Source: Planotetraspora phitsanulokensis (GTDB taxonomy: Bacteria; Actinomycetota; Actinomycetes; Streptosporangiales; Streptosporangiaceae). From it: a stretch of DNA of 64,000 bases. Both the position numbers and the translations under genes were made by a program. Numbering within the stretch: the first letter of the stretch is position 1; each line of letters opens with the position of its first letter. The stretch is from positions 186,001 through 250,000 of the forward strand of contig NZ_BOOP01000013.1 of assembly GCF_016863295.1 (NCBI RefSeq), given 5' to 3'. Under the pieces are notes generated by a model. That model was not told the origin of the DNA. It saw nothing but the letters and a program-made list of their open reading frames with translations, and searched no databases. This document shows, piece after piece, positions 1 through 7,582 of the stretch.

Positions 1-845
1 GCGGCGATGGAGAGCCTGCGCAGGTTGTCGCGGGAGCCGGGCGCGAACCTCATGAGCAGGTTGACGGTGTCGACCTCGGCTCCCGCCTCGCCGGTGGCGC
101 GCAACATCTCCGCGTGTGCGGGCAGCAGGCCGTCCTCGGTCACGGGGAGGGTGAAGGTGACGCCGAGCGGGCGCCCCGCGTCCTGCGCCTCGTGCTGAAG
201 GATCGCGATGACCACGGCCCGGCGCTCGATGGTCGCGGGGTCACCCGGATCGTCGAGCTCGAAGTCGATCGCGACGGGCTCGAAGGCGTCGATCATGCGC
301 TGGTAGGCCGCGGTCAGGCGGGTCCGGCTCGGGCAGGCGGCGGAAAGCTCCGGTCCGTACGGCCCGCCGAACGCCAGCCCCGCGTCCCCGCCCTGCGCTC
401 GCAGCCGGTCGATGCTGTCGGCGACCTGGTCGTCCCTCTCGACCGTGCCGTCCCAGGTGGGGGTGCACCCGTCGATTCCCGCGGTGAGATGGCCGACCGT
501 GTACCAGACGATCCCGGTGCGCCGGGCGTTCGCCGCCAGGTCGAACCGCGGGCTCCGGGCGGCGTCCACGAATCCCATGTAGCCCGAAGGGCGGCTGGTG
601 TGCGTCCGCTGCGGCGGAAGGCCGCCGGGCGGCTGCGCCGTCGGCCGTCCCGGATCGACCGCCAGGGGCGGCTGCGCCGCGACTGGCGATCTCGTGGGCC
701 CCTCCGCCGTGCCCCAGTCGGCGCGCATCTGCGCGGGAAGCAGCCAGAGGGCGACCCCGGTGGTCGTGACCAGTGCGACCGCGCCCAGCATCACCAGGAA
801 ACGAGGCGGGTTCCCCACCTCGCGGGTATGCCGTGCCGAATCCAC
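1..845 (-). CDS. GH18 (chitinase-like) membrane-anchored protein, C-terminus cut by window edge
   Basis: The frame is open from a GTG at 845 to base 1, so the C-terminus lies outside the window. A GAGGG ribosome site sits 9 bases before this GTG; another GTG at 818 is in frame but less well placed. A short cytoplasmic start is followed by one membrane segment (about residues 14-35), a Pro/Thr-rich linker, then a GH18-like TIM-barrel beginning SGYMGFVDAAR. The family hydrolyses chitin or related beta-1,4 glycans outside the cell. Odd: the strand normally reading DxxDxDxE appears here as VAIDFELDD, with acid positions shifted, so catalysis is uncertain. The gene is divergent from the oxidoreductase at 939. 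Confidence 0.6.
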   Translation of the reverse strand, partial: MDSARHTREVGNPPRFLVMLGAVALVTTTGVALWLLPAQMRADWGTAEGPTRSPVAAQPPLAVDPGRPTAQPPGGLPPQRTHTSRPSGYMGFVDAARSPRFDLAANARRTGIVWYTVGHLTAGIDGCTPTWDGTVERDDQVADSIDRLRAQGGDAGLAFGGPYGPELSAACPSRTRLTAAYQRMIDAFEPVAIDFELDDPGDPATIERRAVVIAILQHEAQDAGRPLGVTFTLPVTEDGLLPAHAEMLRATGEAGAEVDTVNLLMRFAPGSRDNLRRLSIA

Positions 846-938
846 CGTTCGCCACCCTCAGTCGTCTTGTGACTACGTTGCGCACAGGAGGCTTGAACTT
901 TAGCAATCGCTCTCATGAGGGGAGGGGATAATGGCCCG

Positions 939-1856
939 ATGAAATTGAGGATCTTCACTGAGCCCCAGCAGGGCGCGACCTACGACGATCTGCTCGTGGT
1001 GGCCCAGGCGGCTGAGCGGCTGGGATTCGACGCGTTCTTCCGGTCCGACCATTACCAGCGGATCGGTGCGGGTGACCCCGGAGTCGGCTCGACGGACGCA
1101 TGGGTGACGCTGGCGGGGCTCGCGAGAGAGACCTCGCACATCCGGCTGGGCACGCTGGTGACGCCGACCACCTTCCGGCTCCCCGGCCCGCTCGCGATCA
1201 GCGTCGCCGGGGTCGACCAGATGAGCGGCGGGCGAGTCGAGCTCGGCCTCGGCGCCGGCTGGTACGACGACGAGCACCACGCGTACGGCATCCCGTTCCC
1301 GCCGGTGCGGGAGCGGTTCGATCGGCTGGAGGAGCAGCTGGAGATCATCACCGGTCTCTGGGGCGCCGCCAAGTCCTTCTCGTACGAGGGCGCCCACTAC
1401 AGCGTGGTGGACTCGCCGGCGTTGCCGAAGCCGGTCCAGAGCCCGCGGCCTCCGCTCATCCTGGGCGGTTTCGGTGCACGGCGGACGCCCAGCCTGGTGG
1501 CCCGCTTCGCCGACGAGTACAACGTGCCCTTCCGCACCGTGGAGCAGACCGGCACCGCCTACGACCGGGTGCGGGCGGCGTGCGAGGAGGCCGGCCGCGA
1601 GACCGTCCTGCTGTCGGCCGCCCAGGTCGTCTGCGTGGGACGGGACGAGGCCGAGCTCGCCAAACGGGCCGAGGTCATCGGCCAGGACGTGACGGAGCTG
1701 CGCAGGACCGGACTGGCCGGGACTCCGTCGGAGGTCGTGGACAGGATCGGCGAGTTCGGCGCGCTGGGCGCGGAGCGGGTCTATCTCCAGGTGCTCGACC
1801 TGGCCGACCTCGACCACCTGGAGCTGCTCGCGGCCGAGGTCATGCCGCACGTCTGA
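939..1856 (+). CDS. LLM-class F420-dependent oxidoreductase
   Basis: Luciferase-like (bacterial luciferase family) TIM barrel of 305 residues beginning MKLRIFTEPQQGATYDDLL. These actinobacterial enzymes use reduced coenzyme F420 for hydride transfer to small substrates; the substrate cannot be told from sequence. Visible family features are the N-terminal strand and helix with RLGFDAFFRSDHY, the RVELGLGAGWY segment, and LILGGFGARRTPSLVARFADEYN. I chose ATG 939 because GGGGAGGGG lies about 12 bases upstream; an in-frame ATG at 915 has no ribosome site. It ends 63 bases before hen1 on the same strand, so co-transcription with the RNA repair pair is possible but unproven. Confidence 0.9.
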   Translation: MKLRIFTEPQQGATYDDLLVVAQAAERLGFDAFFRSDHYQRIGAGDPGVGSTDAWVTLAGLARETSHIRLGTLVTPTTFRLPGPLAISVAGVDQMSGGRVELGLGAGWYDDEHHAYGIPFPPVRERFDRLEEQLEIITGLWGAAKSFSYEGAHYSVVDSPALPKPVQSPRPPLILGGFGARRTPSLVARFADEYNVPFRTVEQTGTAYDRVRAACEEAGRETVLLSAAQVVCVGRDEAELAKRAEVIGQDVTELRRTGLAGTPSEVVDRIGEFGALGAERVYLQVLDLADLDHLELLAAEVMPHV

Positions 1857-1919
1857 GCCGGCAATCCGCGCAAGGCAAATCAGTCGCGGACGAAAGGGGC
1901 ATCCGGCACACTTTGCCGG

Positions 1920-3491
1920 GTGCTCCTCACCATCTCGACGACCATGTCGCCGGCCACAGACCTGGGCTTCCTCCTGCACAAACATCCGGACCGCGTTCAG
2001 GAGTTCGGCCAGTCGTTCGGCATGGCCCGCGTCCTGTATCCGGAGGCGGGCGAGCACCGGTGCACGGCCGCGCTGCTGCTGGAGGTCGACCCGATCCGGC
2101 TCGTCCGATCCCGCGGCAAGTCGTCGCCCGACTTCTCGCTCGGGCAGTACGTCAACGACCGGCCGTACGCCGCGTCGTCGCTGCTCGCGGTCGCCCTGGC
2201 CGATGTGTTCCGCACGGCGAGGACCGGGCGCTGCGCCGCCCGGCAGAAGCTCGCCGACGGGCCGATCCCGCTGGAGCTCGGACTGCCCGCACTGCCGTGC
2301 AGGGGCGGCGCCGACCTCGCGCGCCGGCTGTTCGAGCCCCTCGGCTGGCAGGTGGAGGCCACCGCCGTCCCACTCGATGAGAACTTCCCGGAATGGGGCG
2401 ACTCGCGCTACGTCCGGCTGACGCTGCGCGGCGAGGTGCGCCTGGCCGACGCGCTCAACCACCTGTACGTGCTGCTTCCCGTGCTGGACGACGCCAAGCA
2501 CTACTGGATCGCGGGCGACGAGGTGGACAAGCTGATCCGGGCGGGCGGCGGCTGGCTGGGCGCGCATCCGGAGCGGATGCTGATCACGCGCCGTTATCTC
2601 GGCCGCCGCTGGGCGCTGGCCCGGACGGCCTTCGCCCGCCTGGCCGAGATCGGCGACGACGTCGAGGAGTCGCTGGAGCCGCCCGCCGAGGAGGAGGTCG
2701 CGGACGCGCCGCACGACGCCGACGCCGACGCCGACGCCGGCAGCGACGCCGACACCGGCAGCGGCACCGACAGCGAGACCGGCAGCGACACCGACAGCGG
2801 TGACGCGGCCGCGGCCGGCGACGCCGCCGAGGAGGCTCAGGCGGCCGAGCCCCGTACGCCGCTGAACACCCTGCGGCGTGACGCGGTCGTGTCGGCGCTG
2901 GAGGAGATCGGCGCCCGTTCCGTCATCGACCTCGGCTGCGGTTCGGGGCAGCTGGTGTCGGCGCTGCTGAGCCGCCCGTCGTTCGCCAAGGTCACCGGGG
3001 TGGACGTGTCGGCGCGGGTGCTCGCCATGGCCGCGCGCAAGCTCAGGCTGGAGCGCATGCCGGACGCCAAGCGGGCACGGGTGGAGCTGTTCCAGGGGTC
3101 GCTGACGTACACGGACGACCGGTTCGCGGGACATGACGCGGCGGTGCTGATGGAGGTCGTCGAGCACGTCGACCCGCCGAGGCTCCCCGCTCTCGAGCGG
3201 GTGGTCTTCGGCGTGGCCAGGCCGCGCCATGTCGTCGTGACCACGCCGAACGTCGAGTACAACGTCAGGTACGAAGGCCTGACGGATCCGGAGGCGGGTC
3301 CCTCGCGGATGCGTCATCCGGACCACAGGTTCGAGTGGACCAGGGCCGAGTTCGCCGCGTGGGCGGCCGGCGTCTGCGACGCGTACGGCTACGAGGCGGC
3401 CTTCAGACCGGTGGGGGAGGACGACCCCGAGGTGGGCCCGCCGACCCAGATGGCCGTCTTCCGCCTCCCCGCCCAGCCCTCCTCGGCATGA
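1920..3491 (+). CDS. hen1: 3' terminal RNA ribose 2'-O-methyltransferase Hen1
   Basis: Bacterial Hen1 of 523 residues, GTG start. It methylates the 2'-OH of the 3'-terminal ribose of a cut RNA before Pnkp seals it, which protects the repaired site from being cut again. The N-terminal half (about 1-245) is the Hen1-N domain that supports ligase activation. The C-terminal half is the methyltransferase: SAM motif VIDLGCGSG at residues 335-343 and the metal-binding EVVEHVD at 412-418 with HPDH near 466-469. Between them is an unusual Asp/Ala/Ser/Thr linker (about residues 258-305) encoded by near-repeats of GACGCCGACGCC. The next gene is pnkp, the usual partner. Function is well supported by the pairing. 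Confidence 0.95.
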   Translation: MLLTISTTMSPATDLGFLLHKHPDRVQEFGQSFGMARVLYPEAGEHRCTAALLLEVDPIRLVRSRGKSSPDFSLGQYVNDRPYAASSLLAVALADVFRTARTGRCAARQKLADGPIPLELGLPALPCRGGADLARRLFEPLGWQVEATAVPLDENFPEWGDSRYVRLTLRGEVRLADALNHLYVLLPVLDDAKHYWIAGDEVDKLIRAGGGWLGAHPERMLITRRYLGRRWALARTAFARLAEIGDDVEESLEPPAEEEVADAPHDADADADAGSDADTGSGTDSETGSDTDSGDAAAAGDAAEEAQAAEPRTPLNTLRRDAVVSALEEIGARSVIDLGCGSGQLVSALLSRPSFAKVTGVDVSARVLAMAARKLRLERMPDAKRARVELFQGSLTYTDDRFAGHDAAVLMEVVEHVDPPRLPALERVVFGVARPRHVVVTTPNVEYNVRYEGLTDPEAGPSRMRHPDHRFEWTRAEFAAWAAGVCDAYGYEAAFRPVGEDDPEVGPPTQMAVFRLPAQPSSA

Positions 3492-3552
3492 TCATGCGCG
3501 GAATCGGATGTGGCGGACGCATGCACTACGGATTACGGAAGAGGCGGTCGTG

Positions 3553-6033
3553 ATGGAGATCAGTGTTCCGCGGATGGCGCTGGTGCTGCTCGTGGGTATC
3601 TCGGGCAGCGGGAAGTCGACCTTCGCCGCCAGGCACTTCGCGCCCACGCAGGTCATCTCCTCGGACTACTGCCGTGGCCTGGTCTCCGACGACGAGAACG
3701 ACCAGTCGGCGACCCCCGACGCGTTCGACGTCCTCCACTACATCGTGGGCACCCGGCTGAGGCGCGGCCTGCTGACGGTCGTCGACGCCACCAACGTCCA
3801 GTGGGAGGCGCGCAAGCAGCTGATCGAGCTGGCCAAGAGCCATGACGTGCTGGTCGACGCGATCGTGCTCGACGTCCCCGAGGAGGTGGCGATCGCCCGC
3901 AACGCCACCAGGCTCGACCGGGCGTTCGGCCCGCACGTGATCACCCGTCAGAGGAAGGACCTGCGCCGTTCGCTCGGCAAGATCAGCAGGGACGGCTTCC
4001 GCCGGGTTCACGTGCTGCGGGGCGAGGAGATCGACGGCGCCGTCGTCACCTACGAGAAGGCGTGGTCGGACCGTACCGAGCTCACCGGCCCCTTCGACCT
4101 CATCGGCGACGTTCACGGCTGCCGTTCCGAGCTGGAGACCCTGCTGCGGACCCTCGGCTGGACGGTGACGCCCACGGGCGCCGTCCACCCCGAAGGCCGT
4201 ACGGCCGTGTTCGTCGGCGACCTGGTGGACCGCGGCCCCGACACCCCGGGCGTGCTGCGGCTGGTCATGGGCATGGTCGAGGCGGGAACGGCGCTGTGCG
4301 TCTCCGGCAACCACGAGCAGAAACTCGTCCGCGCGCTCAACGGGCGCAAGGTCAGGGTCGCCCACGGACTGGAGGAGTCGCTGACCCAGCTCGCCGCGGA
4401 GCCTGAGGAGTTCAGGGACGCCGCGAAGGCGTTCATGGACGGCCTCATCAGCCACTACCGGCTCGACGGTGGCGCGCTCGTCGTCGCGCACGCCGGCCTC
4501 AAGGAGGCCTACCACGGGCGTGCGTCCGGCCGGGTGCGCGCGTTCGCGCTCTACGGCGACACGACGGGCGAGACCGACGAGTACGGCCTGCCGGTCCGTT
4601 ACCCGTGGGCGAACGAGTACCGGGGACGCGCGATGGTCGTCTACGGCCACACGCCGACCACGGAGCCCGAGTGGGTCAACAACACGATCTGCCTGGACAC
4701 GGGAGCCGTGTTCGGCGGCAGCCTGACCGCGCTCCGCTACCCCGAACGGCAGATCGTCTCGGTTCCGGCGGAGAAGGTCTGGTACGAGCCGGTCAGGCCG
4801 CTCACGTCCCAGTACTCCCGCGACCCCGGCGTCCTCGACATCGGCGACGTGACGGGCACGCGGTACGTGGAGACCAGGTACGGCGGACGGATCAAGATCG
4901 CGCAGGAGAACTCGGCGGCGGCTCTGGAGATCATGAGCCGTTTCTCCGTGGATCCCCGCTGGCTGGTGTACCTCCCGCCGACCATGGCGCCGCCGGAGAC
5001 CTCGTCGCTCGACGGTTTCCTCGAGCACCCGGATCAGGCGTTCGAGGAGTACGCCAGGGCGGGCGTGTCCCGGGTCGTGTGCGAGGAGAAGCACATGGGT
5101 TCGCGGGCGATAGCCGTGCTGGCCAGGACCCCCGACGCCGCGGCCAAGCGGTTCGGCGTCACGGACGGCACGACCGGCAGCGTCTACACCCGCACCGGGC
5201 GGCCGTTCTTCGACGCCCTCGGCGGGGAACTCGTCGACCGGCTCCGTGACGCGGTGAGCCCGCTCTGGGACGAGCTGGGAACCGACTGGGTGGTGCTCGA
5301 CTGCGAGTTGCTGCCCTGGTCGGCGAAGGCCGAGGGACTGATCCGCGACCAGTACGCCTCCGTCGGCGCCGCGGCGGGGGCCGCCCTGCCCGAGGCGCTG
5401 GCGCTGCTCGAGACGGCGGCCGGGCGCGGCCTGGATGTAGGCGGCCTGGTCGACCGCACCCGACGCCGTCTGGACAACGCTGCCCTGTTTCGCGACGCAT
5501 ATGCCCGATACTGCTGGCCGGTTTCCGGCCTCGACGGCGTACGGCTCGCGCCGTTCCAGATCCTCGCCTGTGAGGGTCGCGCGACGGCCGTGCTCGAACC
5601 GCATTCGTGGCACCTGGACGTGCTCGGGCGCCTGGACTCCGGCATCCTCGCGCCGACCCGGCACGTGTACGTGTCGCTGGACTCGGAGGAGGAACGGGCG
5701 GCCGCGGTCGACTGGTGGTCGGCGCTGACCGCCGCCGGGGGAGAGGGCATGGTCGTCAAGCCCGTCGAGCACACGCCCGGCCGGGTGCAGCCGGGGATCA
5801 AGGTGCGCGGGCGGGAGTACCTGCGCATCATCTACGGCCCGGACTACACGGAGTCGCTCGGCGAGCTGCGCGGACGTTTCCTCGGCAGGAAGCGGTCGCT
5901 GGCGTCGCGCGAGCACGCGCTCGGCCTGGAGGCGCTCACCAGCCTCGCTGAGGGCGACCCCCTGTGGCGCGTGCACGAGATGGTGTTCGCCGTGCTCGCG
6001 CTGGAGTCCGAGCCGGTCGACCCTCGGCTGTGA
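3553..6033 (+). CDS. pnkp: Polynucleotide kinase-phosphatase-ligase Pnkp
   Basis: Three-domain RNA repair enzyme of 826 residues, the full family length. The kinase domain carries the P-loop GISGSGKST at 15-23. The metallophosphatase domain shows GDVHG (185-189), GDLVDRG (222-228) and GNHE (252-255). The C-terminal ligase/adenylyltransferase domain has EEKHMGSRA with Lys 513 as predicted nucleophile, then DCELLPW and EGMVVKP. It heals 5'-OH and 2',3'-cyclic phosphate ends and, with Hen1, seals them. ATG 3553 is preceded by GAGG 8 bases upstream; GTG 3550 is the alternative. It follows hen1 by 61 bases. No tRNA-cleaving toxin gene is adjacent. Confidence 0.96.
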   Translation: MEISVPRMALVLLVGISGSGKSTFAARHFAPTQVISSDYCRGLVSDDENDQSATPDAFDVLHYIVGTRLRRGLLTVVDATNVQWEARKQLIELAKSHDVLVDAIVLDVPEEVAIARNATRLDRAFGPHVITRQRKDLRRSLGKISRDGFRRVHVLRGEEIDGAVVTYEKAWSDRTELTGPFDLIGDVHGCRSELETLLRTLGWTVTPTGAVHPEGRTAVFVGDLVDRGPDTPGVLRLVMGMVEAGTALCVSGNHEQKLVRALNGRKVRVAHGLEESLTQLAAEPEEFRDAAKAFMDGLISHYRLDGGALVVAHAGLKEAYHGRASGRVRAFALYGDTTGETDEYGLPVRYPWANEYRGRAMVVYGHTPTTEPEWVNNTICLDTGAVFGGSLTALRYPERQIVSVPAEKVWYEPVRPLTSQYSRDPGVLDIGDVTGTRYVETRYGGRIKIAQENSAAALEIMSRFSVDPRWLVYLPPTMAPPETSSLDGFLEHPDQAFEEYARAGVSRVVCEEKHMGSRAIAVLARTPDAAAKRFGVTDGTTGSVYTRTGRPFFDALGGELVDRLRDAVSPLWDELGTDWVVLDCELLPWSAKAEGLIRDQYASVGAAAGAALPEALALLETAAGRGLDVGGLVDRTRRRLDNAALFRDAYARYCWPVSGLDGVRLAPFQILACEGRATAVLEPHSWHLDVLGRLDSGILAPTRHVYVSLDSEEERAAAVDWWSALTAAGGEGMVVKPVEHTPGRVQPGIKVRGREYLRIIYGPDYTESLGELRGRFLGRKRSLASREHALGLEALTSLAEGDPLWRVHEMVFAVLALESEPVDPRL

Positions 6034-6088
6034 GGTGACCGTGGGCCTCGCCGCGAGGCGGCGAAGCGGCGAGGCCTACGATCTGCTC

Positions 6089-6688
6089 ATGCCTCCGACC
6101 AAGGCCGAGCTCGAGGCGGCCAGGGACGCGACGATCCCGGACGTGATCGGGCCCGGTCTCGACGTGCTGTTCTGCGGGATCAATCCGGGCCTGTACTCCG
6201 CCGCGACCGGCTTCCACTTCGCCCGCCCGGGCAACCGCTTCTGGCCGGCGTTGCACCTGTCAGGTCTGGTCCCGCGACTGCTGGCGCCGCACGAGCAGGG
6301 GCTCTTACCGTCGTACGGCCTGGGCATCACCAACCTGGTGGCCAGGGCGACCGCGCGGGCGGAGGAGCTCAGGCCCGAGGAGTTCCGCGAGGGCGGCGCG
6401 CTGCTCGCGGATCTCGTGCGGCGCGCCGGTCCCCGGGTCCTGGCCGTCTGCGGCGTCTCCGCCTACCGCGTCGCCTTCGGCCGGCCCAAAGCGGCGATCG
6501 GCCCGCAGGACGACGTGATCGGTGGCGCGGCCGTGTGGGTCTTGCCCAACCCGAGCGGCCTCAACGCCCACTGGAGGCTGGAGGGGATCGCCGCGGAGAT
6601 GGCCCGCCTGCGCCCGGCGCCCGACGGCGTTCAGGAGGAGACCCGGCTTACCGCCGGCGGTGGCAACGGGGCGACCTCCCGCTCATAG
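6089..6688 (+). CDS. mug: Mismatch-specific (G:U/T) DNA glycosylase, Mug type
   Basis: Uracil-DNA glycosylase superfamily protein of 199 residues. It removes uracil or thymine opposite guanine, and related damaged bases, to start base excision repair. The active-site motif GINPG is at 30-34 and the second conserved motif NPSGLN lies near the C-terminus, both typical of Mug. I start at ATG 6089 because the reading frame upstream is Arg-rich and carries no family sequence. It lies 55 bases after pnkp on the same strand, so three nucleic-acid repair genes stand in a row. Its last 58 bases overlap the convergent DUF6879 gene. Confidence 0.88.
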   Translation: MPPTKAELEAARDATIPDVIGPGLDVLFCGINPGLYSAATGFHFARPGNRFWPALHLSGLVPRLLAPHEQGLLPSYGLGITNLVARATARAEELRPEEFREGGALLADLVRRAGPRVLAVCGVSAYRVAFGRPKAAIGPQDDVIGGAAVWVLPNPSGLNAHWRLEGIAAEMARLRPAPDGVQEETRLTAGGGNGATSRS

Positions 6689-7245
6689 TGGTCGAGGAGG
6701 TCCTCGGCCGCGCCGTACAGCTCGGCCATGATGCCGACGCACTCCTCGATCAGGGACATGTCGGTGATCCGTCGTCCTCCGGTGTGGGCGCCCGCCCGGT
6801 CGTAGAGCACCTCGTACATGAGGTCGGGCCCCAGGATCACGAGTTCGGGAAGCGGGGCGGCGCGTTCCAGCCACCGCACCGCTGAGGCGGGCAGCACGCG
6901 GGCCCGCTCGCCCGCGCGGGTCCGCGCCGCGAGCAGCTCCAGCTCCCACTGCATGTACGGCGTGAGCGGCGTCTCCACGATCCGCAGCCGCCGCAGCTCG
7001 ATCCGCGAGGGCAGGTCGCGGGAGAACCGCATCTCCTTGATGAGGGTCAGGGCGCGGCGCCAGTCGCCGTCCATCATGGCGACCCAGCTGGGCACGTCGG
7101 GTTCGTGGAAGTGCTGGGCGCGTTCGAGCTTCCAGACGACTCCCTCGACGTCCTGGAAGCACTCGTAGAACTCCATCAGGTAGTCGTCGACGGGCAGGAT
7201 CACTCCTGCGGTCCGTCTGACGCGTTCGATCGCTTCTCCGGGCAT
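6631..7245 (-). CDS. DUF6879 family protein
   Basis: A 204-residue protein matching my memory of the DUF6879 layout: a front part with VEGVVWKLERAQHFHEPDVP, a middle RIELRRLRIVETPLTPYMQWEL, and a back part ending in an acidic helix with MSLIEECVGIMAELYGAAEDLL. The molecular function of the family is not established as far as I know. ATG 7245 is chosen for the GGAGG 5-7 bases upstream; the longer upstream frame is composition noise. It is the third gene of the minus-strand group thiF-like, peptide, DUF6879, with a 107-base gap to the peptide. Its 3' end overlaps mug by 58 bases, tail to tail. Confidence 0.75.
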   Translation of the reverse strand: MPGEAIERVRRTAGVILPVDDYLMEFYECFQDVEGVVWKLERAQHFHEPDVPSWVAMMDGDWRRALTLIKEMRFSRDLPSRIELRRLRIVETPLTPYMQWELELLAARTRAGERARVLPASAVRWLERAAPLPELVILGPDLMYEVLYDRAGAHTGGRRITDMSLIEECVGIMAELYGAAEDLLDHYEREVAPLPPPAVSRVSS

Positions 7246-7326
7246 GGGGCCTCCTTCGGCGTACCGCCGAGATCGAGTCATGGGACCCGCGCCGAGGCCC
7301 CAGCCCGGATCGTGGAACCTCGCGCG

Positions 7327-7342
7327 GTTCGTCCTGACGAAC
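7327..7342. promoter_or_regulatory. Short inverted repeat between precursor-like peptide and DUF6879 gene
   Basis: GTTCGTC and GACGAAC face each other with only two bases between them, giving a near-perfect 16-base palindrome in the 107-base gap downstream of the peptide stop. The two-base centre makes a stable RNA hairpin unlikely, so a protein-binding site is the better reading. No U tract follows. Confidence 0.4.
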
Positions 7343-7352
7343 GTGGTGGTCT

Positions 7353-7478
7353 TCAGTTCCCAGTGGAGTTGCTGCACACGGTCGTCTCCGTCGTGTCCAG
7401 CCTTCTGATCAGGATCTTCGTGATGGCCTGCCGCTCGGTCCGCTCGTCCGGCTCGGGCTCTGCCTCGGTCGGGTGCAT
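7353..7478 (-). CDS. Candidate RiPP precursor peptide (41 residues, C-terminal Asn)
   Basis: A small gene with an ATG at 7478 and a clear GGAGGG ribosome site 5 bases ahead. It starts MHPTEAEPEPDERTERQ and ends TTETTVCSNSTGN. The first half is charged and acidic like a leader peptide, followed by AITKILIRRLD; the last 13 residues are Thr/Ser/Asn-rich with one Cys, like a core peptide. It lies 104 bases downstream of an E1-like enzyme that has a PqqD-like N-terminal domain of the type that binds leaders. The C-terminal residue is Asn, as in microcin C precursor MRTGNAN, whose Asn is adenylated by a ThiF-family enzyme. Seen: gene, ribosome site, composition, neighbours. Inferred: that it is modified. 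I do not recognise it as a named family. Confidence 0.6.
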   Translation of the reverse strand: MHPTEAEPEPDERTERQAITKILIRRLDTTETTVCSNSTGN

Positions 7479-7560
7479 CCTCGCCCTCCGTAGTTCGATG
7501 TGGCCGCGCCCGTTTCCCCCGAAAGCGACAGGTTGATGGTTCGTCGCGGGCCATCGCCGG

Positions 7561-7576
7561 TCAAGACCCAATTCCG
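7561..7576 (-). repeat. 16-bp repeat, copy A, ahead of the precursor-like peptide
   Basis: On the minus strand this reads CGGAATTGGGTCTTGA and is identical to the copy at 8837-8852. It sits just after the thiF-like stop codon and about 83 bases before the peptide ATG. The TTGA end continues as TTGACC, which could be a -35 element, but I see no convincing -10. Confidence 0.55.
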
Positions 7577-7582
7577 TTCCGC

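Noticed and set aside
2700-2810. Tandem GACGCC units as a possible DNA repeat element
   Set aside because: They lie in frame inside hen1 and code an Asp/Ala linker, so they are explained as protein low complexity.
900-3326. Long open frame on the minus strand opposite the oxidoreductase and hen1
   Set aside because: It mirrors two well-supported plus-strand genes and its translation is Arg/Pro/His/Gln-rich without domains: the usual antisense shadow of high-GC genes.
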